This document shows positions 17,105-26,252 of a stretch of 64,000 bases of DNA, in pieces; within the stretch, counting starts at the first letter, position 1, and each line of letters begins with the position of its first letter. Origin of the DNA: Bacteroidota bacterium (GTDB lineage Bacteria; Bacteroidota; Bacteroidia; Cytophagales; Cytophagaceae); the NCBI GenBank assembly GCA_023428135.1, contig JAEYZG010000010.1, forward strand, positions 124,001 through 188,000, written 5' to 3'. Both the position numbers and the translations under genes were made by a program. The notes below the pieces were generated by a model that was not told the DNA's origin, searched no databases, and saw only the letters and a program-made list of their open reading frames with translations.

Positions 17105-18400
17105 TCACATGGTTAACAACTTGTGAAAATGGTTATAAGATTTAATGGTTTCCTCGCATTGCATCAGATAGAATTCCAGAATTCCAGTAATAGGACCTGA
17201 TTTGATCTCAGAAACCTTATCAAATGATATTTGATTTTCACCATCAACAGAAATAACAATTAGCTTAGAAGATGGCTTAATAGAGACCTTTTGTGCCGCT
17301 TTGCCCGAAATTTTCCTCACTGTATTAAATTCCATATCCAACAGGTAAACATCCTTCTCCGAAACTCTTAGTGAAGGATTTGAAAACTTAAGAGTTGAAA
17401 GATATACCTGCTCTTCCTCCTTTAGTCTTTTTCTGGCAATATTCCATGCACCTGTCTGGTTAATAGAAAGGTTATACTTAATAGATGTTTCCTCCAACTT
17501 TGAAGCCTTATTCCCTTTAGTTTTACCTGCAACTATATACTCCACCTGATTTTGCAGAAGTTCTTCTCTATAAGGTGTAATCAGGGTTTTAAAGCTTCTA
17601 CCTTCGTTATTGGATAAGACTAGCTGGTAAACTTTATTTCCTTTGTCTATAAGTTTTAACTGAGTCTTAGTCCATAACACCTTAAATGCCCATGAATTCT
17701 TCCTTGGGTCGATCTTGTCATTATTGCCAATATATGCCCACTTAAGGTCTTTAAATTCTTGTAATTCAGGATAATCATCCTGGTCAATTTCAAGGTCAAA
17801 AAGGAATAAATCCTCTTTACGCATCCTTACATTAGACACATATTTCTGATCTCCAATCTCAAAAGCAGAAAGCTTTTCTTTTGAATAATCATTTGAATAT
17901 TGCCAAAGAAGACTCTCTGTATCAAAATGATAAAATCCATAATCAGAAGTTAGTGGTGCTGAAGCAGTATATTTCAAATCAATTTTACTCCCTGATGCAA
18001 GGAACACCGGTTTATTTCTTACGAAGGCTTTAATTTCAATAACTTCAGCAGTTTCAAGAAGCCTTTCACCCGTTGAATCATAATTCATTGGAAGACCACT
18101 TAAAAAGATATCAGCGGCATTGTCCAGCTGTCTGTATTTTATTAATACTCTGCCATTAATCGATTCACCATTTTTATCCACAAAGGCTTTTGCGGGAATA
18201 ATAATTTTTGTTCCTCTTTGAGAAATGAACTCTCCACCTTCTTCTCCAAATATTTCGAAAGTCTCATAAGGTACGTTTACTTTTTCAAAAGGCGCTATTA
18301 CCACCGGTGTTTCTTTCTTTACCAAGTAATAAAAAACTCCGGCCCAACCTAAAAAGGCCAGGGATAATAATAGATACCAATTTCTGATTACTTTTTTCAT
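17105..18400 (-). CDS. membrane-anchored protein of unknown function (ZU5-like N-terminal region)
   Basis: This 431-residue protein has one N-terminal membrane segment (NWYLLLSLAFLGWAGVFYYLV, about 6-26) and a large extracytoplasmic part. Residues about 50-165 read GGEFISQRGTKIIIPAKAFV…NGRVLIKYRQLDNAADIF…SGLPMNYDS, a pattern I know from Bacteroidota exported proteins and from ZU5-like domains (an inference from motif look). The rest is beta-rich with no recognised family. It starts 4 bases inside the end of the upstream propeller gene, so the two are translated together and probably act together at the envelope. Confidence 0.72.
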   Translation of the reverse strand: MKKVIRNWYLLLSLAFLGWAGVFYYLVKKETPVVIAPFEKVNVPYETFEIFGEEGGEFISQRGTKIIIPAKAFVDKNGESINGRVLIKYRQLDNAADIFLSGLPMNYDSTGERLLETAEVIEIKAFVRNKPVFLASGSKIDLKYTASAPLTSDYGFYHFDTESLLWQYSNDYSKEKLSAFEIGDQKYVSNVRMRKEDLFLFDLEIDQDDYPELQEFKDLKWAYIGNNDKIDPRKNSWAFKVLWTKTQLKLIDKGNKVYQLVLSNNEGRSFKTLITPYREELLQNQVEYIVAGKTKGNKASKLEETSIKYNLSINQTGAWNIARKRLKEEEQVYLSTLKFSNPSLRVSEKDVYLLDMEFNTVRKISGKAAQKVSIKPSSKLIVISVDGENQISFDKVSEIKSGPITGILEFYLMQCEETIKSYNHFHKLLTM

Positions 18401-19653
18401 CTTTTAATCTGGTAGCAATACAAATAACCATCATAGCTGCTTAGAAGCAGCTCTTTTTTACTATCTCCGTCAACATCGACAAACAATGGAGAACACTCTG
18501 AACCCCGGGAAAAGGAAAACACTTTCTGAATACTTCCATCTATCCCTAAAAAAGCAAGCTTACCAGATTCCATAGGAACTATAACTTGACTAGCTCCCTT
18601 TTCAAGAGCGTCTTCTACAATTGGAGTTGCAGTAATTTTCCCCTCAATGGCAGAATATTTTATGTCTCCTGTTTCAAAATTCAATACACTTATTCCATTT
18701 TCATGGCAAACGATCAATTTATTTTCCGGAAGTACCACCGGAAGCGCATCCGAAATCCAATGTGAAAATGCAAATTCAAATTGCTTTTTGCCCGCCTTAT
18801 CCAATAAAAGGATTGATTTCCCTGAAGTTATCCCAAAGTAATTCTTCCCTCTATATTTAATACTGACAGGCGATTGAGTCGTGCCAAAGAAAAATGTGTT
18901 GTATTTCCAAAGCTCTTCACCGTTTGATCCGTCTATAGCATAAACAATACCATCTTTTGAGGTTACCAGGACATCTAAAACATCATCATTATCTATATCA
19001 AAGGTAAGGGGTTTGCACATAAAGCCTGAGCCATTTTTAAAATGAGCGGCAATACGAAACACAAATCTGTTTTGAGTTTGCTCCCAGCCATTAAAACCTT
19101 CCTGCTTAAAACTCCAGAGCTTTTTACCATTTACTCCATTATAAGCAGCAATCTCTCCGGTTTCTGTTGCAAAAACAGGATCTTTAACATTGTCGTTATT
19201 GATATTAATCAAGGCAGGGGCAGATTCTATGTCGCCAGATGCCGGCATACTCCATAATAGCTTCCCAACAGTTGAGTAACAGAAAATTTCATCATTGTCA
19301 TTTCCAAAGAAAACTCTCCCACTATGAATCGCAACACCATTAACATCTTCATCCCCAAAGCCCTCTTTTTCAATATGCTTTAAAATGCTTCCTGTTTTAG
19401 CGCTTAAAAAATAAACTCCATTATTCTTATCCGTTACAGAATAATCTGCATAATTCATTCCATTTGAACCAACTATAATATTACCATTACAATAAGAGAT
19501 ATTTGTCCGATATGATGTCCCTCCAATGAATCTTTTCCATTTTAAGGCAAAAAAATCACTTAAATCCTCTAGCCTGTTAAAGGATGTTTCATTACTACTT
19601 AGCTCAGTAAATATGAAAAATAGTAAAACCGTAACAATGAGATTCTTTCTCAT
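18397..19653 (-). CDS. exported PQQ-like / FG-GAP-like beta-propeller protein
   Basis: This 418-residue protein has a signal peptide (MRKNLIVTVLLFFIFTELSS) and repeated propeller blades. Blades of the PQQ-repeat kind contain [GV][YF]ALD-like strands: NGVYFLSAKTGSILKHI, GEIAAYNGVNGKKLWSF, GIVYAIDGSNGEELWKY. Asp-rich calcium-like loops of the FG-GAP kind occur beside them (DIDNDDVLDVLVTSKDG, DVDGDSKKELLLSS). No residues argue for an actual PQQ enzyme, so binding or scaffolding is more likely. It forms a two-gene unit with the membrane-anchored protein downstream. Confidence 0.8.
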   Translation of the reverse strand: MRKNLIVTVLLFFIFTELSSNETSFNRLEDLSDFFALKWKRFIGGTSYRTNISYCNGNIIVGSNGMNYADYSVTDKNNGVYFLSAKTGSILKHIEKEGFGDEDVNGVAIHSGRVFFGNDNDEIFCYSTVGKLLWSMPASGDIESAPALININNDNVKDPVFATETGEIAAYNGVNGKKLWSFKQEGFNGWEQTQNRFVFRIAAHFKNGSGFMCKPLTFDIDNDDVLDVLVTSKDGIVYAIDGSNGEELWKYNTFFFGTTQSPVSIKYRGKNYFGITSGKSILLLDKAGKKQFEFAFSHWISDALPVVLPENKLIVCHENGISVLNFETGDIKYSAIEGKITATPIVEDALEKGASQVIVPMESGKLAFLGIDGSIQKVFSFSRGSECSPLFVDVDGDSKKELLLSSYDGYLYCYQIKR

Positions 19654-20048
19654 ATGAGGATTTAAAAGACTAATATACTAATTATTAGATAATTATAAAA
19701 AACACCCTGTATTTAACCTATTCCTTTTACGCTAAAAAAAAAATCCGGTTTAGAATACCACCCTGTAATTTACTCTCGACAAGACTATTTCATCTTGAAA
19801 TAAGTCAATTCTTCAATTCTGGATCTTAAAGATAATAAATAGAAACCTCATCGCATTATTTTACTCTATGGGACTTTTCAATAAATTATCCATAAGAAAT
19901 CCACAATTCAATACTCTTAATACTCTCTCCAACAAAAAAGTCACTGTTCATTTCCTAAAAATAGAAAATCAGACGAAAGTAAAAGAATTACATAAGCGTG
20001 TTTTATAACATTTCTTTTAATTTAAAAACTCAAAAATAAAAATTATGT
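19654..20048. other. intergenic region, nothing recognised
   Basis: A 395-base AT-rich gap lies between two minus-strand genes. I found no clear terminator for the helicase gene, no open frame and no repeat. Confidence 0.5.
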
Positions 20049-23000
20049 TTATTCATCAACTTCTGAATCCTGAATTTCAGCTCTGTAATGGTGCTTTACA
20101 AAATTGCACCAATAGCATTCATCTTTATTACAACCTTGTGTAAATTCAAGATTCATAATTTTATCATAAGTACCTTTTATCTGGTTTTTAACAATTTCAA
20201 TATCTTCAGGAAGAACAAAAACCTTCTCCTTTATAAACTCCTTCTTACTATCTTTCTGCAGGAAATCTATTTCACCAGAGAGCATTTCGTAGTTTTTAGA
20301 TTTGTCGCTGTCGAGCAGAATTCTGTAAAAAACAATCTGTCTCCAATAATCGCCTCCATTGGGATCCTTTTCAGATGGTCTGTTTAATTTCTTCTTGCCA
20401 TTTTCAGGATTTCCGGTCTTATAGTCTACAACATTTACCTTTTTACCATCAAATTCAATTTTATCAAGTGCTCCGGTAATAGGCACCCCTCCAACTTCAG
20501 CATTATTAATTCTATGCTCTACAGTCACTATTTTATTCCACTGACTAACATATTTAGCATAATAATCATATAAAAGTTCCTTCCCAAATTCGAGTCTGCG
20601 CTCATACTCTTTGTCAGTAAAATGAGACCTGTGATTGTACATACCAACACAAAAGAAGGAATAAAACTCATCTGCTGTCGGGAATTCGCTTTTCTCAGAC
20701 TTGCTCATCTTGGAAAACAACATATAGAGTGCACTGTGCATGGCATTTCCAAATCCCATACTCTCACTCCTTGCAGATGGCACTCTTAGTACATTTTCAA
20801 AATAAAAAGAAAGAGGGCATGACAAGAACTTGTTCAAATGAGTAACACTCATTTTATAGTTCTTCAAAGAGTCTTTCATGAATTCGACATCGGTAAAACT
20901 GAGCGCCGCTGGCCTTTCACTTGCAAGAAGAGCGAACTGATAGTCTGATATTTCCTTTTCATTAAGCTCCGGATGTTTAACTTTAATAAGCTCAGACTCC
21001 AGCACCTCTGCAACAAATCTGGACATTTCAAGCTCCTTGCCGGCATTATCACGAGCAGCATAAGAAATATAAAGATATTCCTTAGCCCTTGTCATTGCAA
21101 CATAAAAAAGTCGTCTCTCCTCTTCTGTTTTATCTTCTGTATCTGCTTCTGTAAGAGTATCAGGGATTTTGTATGTCTGAGATCTGGCCCTTTGTTTTTC
21201 CCAATTTGAGGAGGTACATGAAATAAGAAATACATGTCTGAACTCCAGCCCTTTTGAAGAATGAGCAGTTACAAAGTTAATACCCTTTTCAGCCTGTATA
21301 ACTTTGTTGACAGTAAGGGAAATCCCGTTTTCCTTCATTTCTTTCAGAAGACTCAGAAAGGATGGTAAGTCAAGAGAAGGATTCTTTGCCGTTTCATCTT
21401 TTATAAAATCAAAAAATGTATTAACAACCTGCATCAACCAAATCTTATCCGCACTGTTCATGATATAACTCATGATACCTCCCTTAATAATTATCTTCTC
21501 AAAGAGGGTCTGTAATGTAATATTCGGAATTTCTTTAATCCAATAGGATAAATTTTCTTCAAGAGCAGAGATATGTCTTGCAGATTCCAAATTGAGCAGA
21601 AAAAGTTTTTCTCTGCTACTGATCACCTCTCTCCACGACTCTTTACTCTCATAACATTTGCGTGCAATACGGGCAATATCTCTTGCATTGATAGAGAAAA
21701 AATTGTAATGCATAATCTCATATAACAGGAACTCTGCAGAATGAGGCCTTGCATATTCTTCTGACAAATAAGTAAGGAGAGAAACCAGTGATTCCACAAA
21801 TGGAAGATCCAATATATTGGTCTGTTGCCGTACGTTCAATGGTATATTCCTTGTCTCTAGCATGCGGACAAGGTTATCCACTAATTTGTGGCTTCGATAA
21901 ATTACTGCAACTTCACTAAGATCCTCACCTTCTTCATACAGCTTTATCAATTGAGTCAAAATGTTTGACTCTTCATGAATCACATTATAATATTCAAGAA
22001 CATTAACTTCTACTTCAGAGTTTGCAAAAGTTCCTTTAGCAAAAAGGTCTTTACTTAAGCCGTTAATCTTGCGAACCAGCCTTTCTTCATTGAAGTTGAT
22101 AAGACCAGCAGATGAGTTAAGTATATTCTGTGATGATCTGTAGTTCTCAGTAAGAACAATCGTTTTGACATCTTCTTTGAACCGATCATAAAAATCTATA
22201 ATATTCTTTACACTTGCCCCCTGAAATCTATATATAGACTGGTCATCATCCCCAACCGCAAATATGTTTGGCTTATCCCAATATCCGGTAAGGATGTTAA
22301 GAATTTCATTTTGTGCACCATTTGTATCCTGATATTCATCTACAAGAAAATACAAATATTGCTCCTGATAACGGCGGAGTATTTCTTCATTTTTCCTAAA
22401 GGCCTCTAAGACCCAAAGAATCATGTCGTTGTAATCATATCGCCGCTTCTTGCGCATCATGCTTTCAAACCTTGGAAATTCCTGACAAGCAGCTCTAAGC
22501 AACTCCAGTTTTGCTTCTTCTTCCCTGATCTTATCTTTCTTAATATCTCCTGCTTTGATCCCTTGTTTAGCATTAGCACGCTTGTATATAAAATCTTCCC
22601 TGAAAGGAAGGCTATCAAGATATTCTTTAATTTTTTCTTCTATAAGATCAGGCGTCCAGTTTTCCTTCTTCATCAGATTAAACAAAACCTGAAGTCTTCT
22701 TACCTCATAATAAACATCACCTGTGTATCGCTTTAACGGATTCTTTGGGCCAAGATCATCGATCAGTTCTTTGAATAAGAGGATCGACTCAAGCTCCGTT
22801 ATAGGTTGCAACTCCCTAAAACCAAAATAATCAAGGTTTTCCTGAATAACCTGGTTACAGAAAGAATGAAATGTATGAATATGTACTTTATATGCCTCTG
22901 GACCAATGAATTTCAGAAGCCTCTTGCGCATAGCAATTGTACCAGCGTCAGTATATGTAAGACAAAGAATATTGTGAGGACGGGCCTGTGTATCAGCAGA

Positions 23001-23162
23001 ACTTAGGATATATCCTATCCGTGCGGAAAGTATCTGGGTCTTGCCTGTACCAGGTCCGGCAATAACCAGAACCGGACCCTCGAGGTGCTCCACCGCACTT
23101 TTCTGAGCCTCATTTAATTTAGAAAGTTCATCCTGAAAAGATTGATCGAATTGACTGGTCAT
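20049..23162 (-). CDS. UvrD/Rep-type helicase fused to a PD-(D/E)XK nuclease with Fe-S cysteines
   Basis: This 1037-residue DNA helicase-nuclease has the SF1A helicase motifs in order: NEAQKSAVEHLEGP (Q motif), VIAGPGTGKTQIL (Walker A), FLVDEYQDTN (II), VGDDDQSIYRFQGA (III), LTENYRSSQNIL (IV), VTAHSSKGLEF (V) and RRLFYVAMTRAKEYLYISYA (VI). The C-terminal ~260 residues carry SVTHLNKFLSCPLSFYF, FGNAMHSAL, ITGALDKIEF and VVDYKTG, a RecB-like nuclease. A cysteine before it (SCPL) and three after it (CNKDECYWC) fit the AddB/Cas4-type [4Fe-4S] staple. It is likely a DNA end-processing or repair enzyme. I chose the ATG at 23162 (MTSQF); one at 23168 adds two residues. It is not next to other rec genes. 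Confidence 0.92.
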   Translation of the reverse strand: MTSQFDQSFQDELSKLNEAQKSAVEHLEGPVLVIAGPGTGKTQILSARIGYILSSADTQARPHNILCLTYTDAGTIAMRKRLLKFIGPEAYKVHIHTFHSFCNQVIQENLDYFGFRELQPITELESILLFKELIDDLGPKNPLKRYTGDVYYEVRRLQVLFNLMKKENWTPDLIEEKIKEYLDSLPFREDFIYKRANAKQGIKAGDIKKDKIREEEAKLELLRAACQEFPRFESMMRKKRRYDYNDMILWVLEAFRKNEEILRRYQEQYLYFLVDEYQDTNGAQNEILNILTGYWDKPNIFAVGDDDQSIYRFQGASVKNIIDFYDRFKEDVKTIVLTENYRSSQNILNSSAGLINFNEERLVRKINGLSKDLFAKGTFANSEVEVNVLEYYNVIHEESNILTQLIKLYEEGEDLSEVAVIYRSHKLVDNLVRMLETRNIPLNVRQQTNILDLPFVESLVSLLTYLSEEYARPHSAEFLLYEIMHYNFFSINARDIARIARKCYESKESWREVISSREKLFLLNLESARHISALEENLSYWIKEIPNITLQTLFEKIIIKGGIMSYIMNSADKIWLMQVVNTFFDFIKDETAKNPSLDLPSFLSLLKEMKENGISLTVNKVIQAEKGINFVTAHSSKGLEFRHVFLISCTSSNWEKQRARSQTYKIPDTLTEADTEDKTEEERRLFYVAMTRAKEYLYISYAARDNAGKELEMSRFVAEVLESELIKVKHPELNEKEISDYQFALLASERPAALSFTDVEFMKDSLKNYKMSVTHLNKFLSCPLSFYFENVLRVPSARSESMGFGNAMHSALYMLFSKMSKSEKSEFPTADEFYSFFCVGMYNHRSHFTDKEYERRLEFGKELLYDYYAKYVSQWNKIVTVEHRINNAEVGGVPITGALDKIEFDGKKVNVVDYKTGNPENGKKKLNRPSEKDPNGGDYWRQIVFYRILLDSDKSKNYEMLSGEIDFLQKDSKKEFIKEKVFVLPEDIEIVKNQIKGTYDKIMNLEFTQGCNKDECYWCNFVKHHYRAEIQDSEVDE

Positions 23163-23165
23163 ATA

Positions 23166-23173
23166 CAAATCTA
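23166..23173 (-). promoter_or_regulatory. candidate -7 box TAGATTTG of the helicase gene
   Basis: On the minus strand TAGATTTG fits TAnnTTTG and lies 3 bases before the ATG at 23162, so the transcript would be nearly leaderless. It is directly downstream of copy A of the dispersed element. Confidence 0.35.
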
Positions 23174-23190
23174 AGCGATATCCATATTTA

Positions 23191-23285
23191 AACCGGGATT
23201 AAACATTAAAAAATTTATCTTTATCCAATCCATTTCATTTAATCAATTAAGTAATTAATTAAAATGATTAACAAGATTTCTCAAA
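23191..23285 (-). repeat. dispersed upstream element, copy A
   Basis: About 95 bases align end to end with 31864-31960 and 42379-42475. Read towards the gene it begins near GTTAATCATTTTAATTAATT and ends in TTTAATCCCGGTT, the best-conserved part. Distance between the GTTAATC and CCCGG landmarks is 73-75 bases in all copies. This copy ends 28 bases before the helicase ATG. Confidence 0.78.
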
Positions 23286-23320
23286 GGCCCAATAACTAAA
23301 TTTGGGTAAAAAAATACTAA

Positions 23321-23348
23321 AAAAGGAAAGGCTACAACCTTTCCTTTT
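23321..23348 (-). terminator. intrinsic terminator
   Basis: An 11-bp stem AAAAGGAAAGG/CCTTTCCTTTT (23321-23331 with 23338-23348) and a 6-base loop end in Ts on the minus strand, 33 bases past the stop of the acidic secreted protein gene. Confidence 0.8.
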
Positions 23349-23381
23349 CAGAGTTGATAAAAGATTCTTTGGGAGGAGTTT

Positions 23382-23996
23382 TTAATATATTCCCCCTTCA
23401 TCAGTAGAAACATTTGTTTCTATATGAACATCTTCGGGGTTAATTTCCTCATCAGGGTTACCGAATTTATAATCTCCTTCAGTGGTGGTTTCCATGTCTG
23501 GACAGTAACATTGTGCCTCTTCAAAATCATATGGTTCACCGAAAGATTTATTATCTGACCTTTCTAGTTGACTACATATTTCCGAATTTACTGTATTTTC
23601 TCCTCGCTCCTGATCACCTATTTGAGAAATATCTTCGTTTGATTTATCTTCATAATTTTCGGGCCTATTATAAGCCTTTGCCTCTTCCTTTTGATTCGCC
23701 TCGCACTGAGGTGTGCCTTCCAACTCCAGAGGTTCAATTAGATAAGATTCTTCAGAAACATCCTGATCCGGAGATTCAATCACATTTTCCTCCATTGAAT
23801 AAATATCTCCTTCAGGAGTAATGCCCTGCTGAAAGGTCTCATCAAAGGCAGGGTCGTAATCGGAATAACAACTAATCGAATTTTCATCCACCTGATAACA
23901 GATGAAGGAATCCTCACTCTGTTCATCTTGTGGTGTCTGAGCAAAGGAACTAAATCCCAACCCGAGTGCAATAATTAATCCCAACAGATATTTCAT
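23382..23996 (-). CDS. secreted, very acidic protein of unknown function
   Basis: This 204-residue protein has a signal peptide (MKYLLGLIIALGLGFSSFAQ). The mature part is dominated by Glu and Asp with repeated PE/PD dipeptides (GNPDEEINPEDVHIE) and about seven cysteines (FICYQV, SISCYSD, PQCEAN, EICSQL, AQCYCPD). It looks mostly disordered, perhaps metal-binding or surface-charged, but no family is recognised. The ATG at 23996 was chosen because it puts the signal peptide first; GTG at 24005 and ATG at 24002 are in frame too. It follows a small membrane-protein gene by about 57 bases on the same strand and has its own terminator. Confidence 0.68.
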   Translation of the reverse strand: MKYLLGLIIALGLGFSSFAQTPQDEQSEDSFICYQVDENSISCYSDYDPAFDETFQQGITPEGDIYSMEENVIESPDQDVSEESYLIEPLELEGTPQCEANQKEEAKAYNRPENYEDKSNEDISQIGDQERGENTVNSEICSQLERSDNKSFGEPYDFEEAQCYCPDMETTTEGDYKFGNPDEEINPEDVHIETNVSTDEGGIY

Positions 23997-24053
23997 CAGC
24001 ATCACATTTAGTTATCTTAATCATAACCTGCGTGCAATTTTATAAGTTCCTCC

Positions 24054-24269
24054 TTAGGACTCCAGATCCGCGCGTTCCTTATCATACATCAGCTGGTCTT
24101 CTTTGGCCAGCTTTTTAATCTTACTCGTTTCGCCCAAATAAGGAAAATATTTTGCGCTATAACCAAAAACACCAAGAAAAGCCGCAATTCCTGCACCCTT
24201 CCAGATACTTTTACTGGAACCATATTTGGATATCAACGATTTATTAGTGGATTCGCCTTTATTTTCCAT
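24054..24269 (-). CDS. small single-pass membrane protein of unknown function
   Basis: This 71-residue protein has one weakly hydrophobic segment (GAGIAAFLGVFGYSAKYFPYL, about 25-45) and a charged tail (KIKKLAKEDQLMYDKERADLES). The ATG at 24269 (MENKGESTNKSL) is more natural than an in-frame start at 24290. No family is recognised. It lies just upstream of the acidic secreted protein gene on the same strand, so co-transcription is possible. Confidence 0.55.
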   Translation of the reverse strand: MENKGESTNKSLISKYGSSKSIWKGAGIAAFLGVFGYSAKYFPYLGETSKIKKLAKEDQLMYDKERADLES

Positions 24270-24319
24270 AAAACTATAATCTATATACACATTAAAAACA
24301 ATCTGTTAAGGTTTTGAAT

Positions 24320-24336
24320 TCCCTTTGTATAAGGGA
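24320..24336. repeat. short inverted repeat in a divergent promoter region
   Basis: TCCCTT and AAGGGA flank a 5-base spacer between two divergent genes. It could be an operator or a small hairpin; the evidence is only the symmetry. Confidence 0.3.
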
Positions 24337-24451
24337 TGTAATGAGAACACCTATTGAATTTTTTTAAAAGAAATTATGTTTTTTACGTTGTCTTTAAAAT
24401 CATTAATTTTAATTCAAAATACAGATCGGTCAAACCATCCAAAGCAAAGAA

Positions 24452-25369
24452 ATGAGAGATATTATATTGGATATTAGCCTTTATGCCGAGGCTTATGAAA
24501 TGATTTTCAAGAAACTGTTGTCGTGGGTTCGGGCTTTTGCACTGATGATTCCAAATTTTATCACTGCAATTCTTATCTTCATAACTTTTAGCCTTATCGC
24601 AAAGTTTGTGAAAAAGGTATTACACAGGATACTATTGAGGACCAGCATTTCAGAAGACATAATTATAATACTAACAAGAATTGTAGCTGTAATCATTATC
24701 CTGGTAGGAGTATTTTTCTGTCTCGGCATTCTTCAACTTGAGAAAACAGTTACCTCCCTCCTTGCAGGTGCCGGTATAATCGGTCTTGCTTTGAGCTTTG
24801 CCTTTCAGGATATTGCTACCAATTTAATATCAGGATTTATAATCGCTGTGAAAAAACCTTTTAAGGTTGGGGATCACATTGAAACTAATAATTTTATAGG
24901 TACCGTTTCAGCAGTTGACATCCGGGCAATCCATCTAAAAACATTTGATGGACAAGAAATCATTATTCCCTCCAAAGATGTCCTTCAGAAACCAATAAAA
25001 AACTTTCACACCTTCGGAGAAAGGAGAATTGAATTTACTATCGGAATATCCTACAACGAAGATCTGGAGAAAGTCGCCAATCTGGCACAAGCCACTCTCG
25101 AAAAGGTAACTGGAAGAGATCCCAACAAAAATGTTGAAGTATATTTTGACACCTTAAACGAAACCTCTATTAATCTTATCCTCAAACTTTGGGTGAATCT
25201 TGCAGAGCACAAAAATGTATTTCTTGTAAAACATAATGCTATAATAGATATACAAAAGGCTTTTAAAGAAAACGATATCGCCATACCGTTAACAGCAAGA
25301 GTTCGTGAGGAATTCTTAGCTTCCATCAATCAAGCTCCTGTATTAAAACTGGAAAAATCAAACCTGTAA
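24452..25369 (+). CDS. small-conductance mechanosensitive channel, MscS family
   Basis: This 305-residue channel releases osmolytes under hypo-osmotic shock. Three membrane segments are visible (about 32-53, 70-92 and 96-128). The pore-lining third helix is Gly/Ala-rich (SLLAGAGIIGLALSFAFQDIATNLISG), followed by the conserved FKVGDHIE start of the cytoplasmic beta domain and TFDGQEIIIPSKDV. Length is typical of short MscS proteins. The next gene, a glycerophosphodiesterase, starts 10 bases after the stop, so the two likely share a transcript. Confidence 0.93.
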   Translation: MRDIILDISLYAEAYEMIFKKLLSWVRAFALMIPNFITAILIFITFSLIAKFVKKVLHRILLRTSISEDIIIILTRIVAVIIILVGVFFCLGILQLEKTVTSLLAGAGIIGLALSFAFQDIATNLISGFIIAVKKPFKVGDHIETNNFIGTVSAVDIRAIHLKTFDGQEIIIPSKDVLQKPIKNFHTFGERRIEFTIGISYNEDLEKVANLAQATLEKVTGRDPNKNVEVYFDTLNETSINLILKLWVNLAEHKNVFLVKHNAIIDIQKAFKENDIAIPLTARVREEFLASINQAPVLKLEKSNL

Positions 25370-25379
25370 TCGTCATCTA

Positions 25380-26204
25380 ATGAAATTCGACTTTTTTGAT
25401 TTTGAAGGACACAGAGGCTGCAGAGGGCTGATGCCTGAGAATTCTACTCCCGGATTTTTAAAAGCAATAGAACTGGGTGTAACGACATTGGAAATGGATG
25501 TAGTGATCAGCAAGGATCAAAAAGTTGTGGTGTCACATGATCCTTTCTTCTCTCACGAATTTTGTCTCAAGCCTGACGGATCAGAAATTAAAGAGGAAGA
25601 AGAAAGGAATTATAAGTTATTTGCAATGACTTATGAGGAAATCAAAACTTTTGACTGCGGAAGCAAAGTACATCCAAGATTTCCCAAACAGGTAAAAATG
25701 CCTGTATACAAACCGCTACTGGAAGATGTAATTGATGCAGCAGAAACATATGCTTCATCACTGAATCATCCGAAGTTATTCTATAACATAGAGATCAAAT
25801 CTACCATAGAAGGAGACAATACCTTTCACCCACCATATGAAGAGTTTACTGATCTTCTGATAGAAGTTCTTCAGAAGAAACATATTCTGAACAGAACAAT
25901 CGTGCAGTGCTTTGATCTGCGTCCTCTTCAATATCTTCATAGAACTCGCCCTGATATAACCTTATCCTTTCTTGTTGAAAACACTTTAAGCTTTCAGGAA
26001 AATCTTTCAATGCTTGGCTTTATTCCTGCTATTTACAGCCCCGAATATATATTGGTAGATCATGAATTGATGAAGTTTGCAAAGGAGAATAATATGAAGG
26101 TTATTCCGTGGACTGTGAATGAAGTTGCTGAAATGAAAAAGCTGATGGAGATGGGGGTTGATGGGTTGATATCGGATTATGTGGATAGGTATAAATATAA
26201 ATAG
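25380..26204 (+). CDS. glycerophosphodiester phosphodiesterase family protein
   Basis: This 274-residue GDPD-family TIM barrel hydrolyses glycerophosphodiesters to glycerol-3-phosphate and an alcohol. Catalytic and metal motifs are visible: GHRGCRGLMPENS (His11 with Glu), TLEMDVVISKD (Glu/Asp), VVVSHDPFF (second His), YNIEIKS, and the late VIPWTVNEVAEMKKLMEMGVDGLISDY. There is no signal peptide, so it is probably cytoplasmic. It is placed 10 bases after the MscS gene. Glycerol-3-phosphate made here could be oxidised by the unlinked GlpD-type enzyme at 56288-57916. Confidence 0.93.
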   Translation: MKFDFFDFEGHRGCRGLMPENSTPGFLKAIELGVTTLEMDVVISKDQKVVVSHDPFFSHEFCLKPDGSEIKEEEERNYKLFAMTYEEIKTFDCGSKVHPRFPKQVKMPVYKPLLEDVIDAAETYASSLNHPKLFYNIEIKSTIEGDNTFHPPYEEFTDLLIEVLQKKHILNRTIVQCFDLRPLQYLHRTRPDITLSFLVENTLSFQENLSMLGFIPAIYSPEYILVDHELMKFAKENNMKVIPWTVNEVAEMKKLMEMGVDGLISDYVDRYKYK

Positions 26205-26252
26205 CGTCACATTAATGCAACGCCATTTATTTTACATTTATATAGAAAACTA

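Noticed and set aside
26216..26252. Hairpin between the glycerophosphodiesterase and the large surface protein gene
   Set aside because: Only a few bases could pair, so no terminator is called there.
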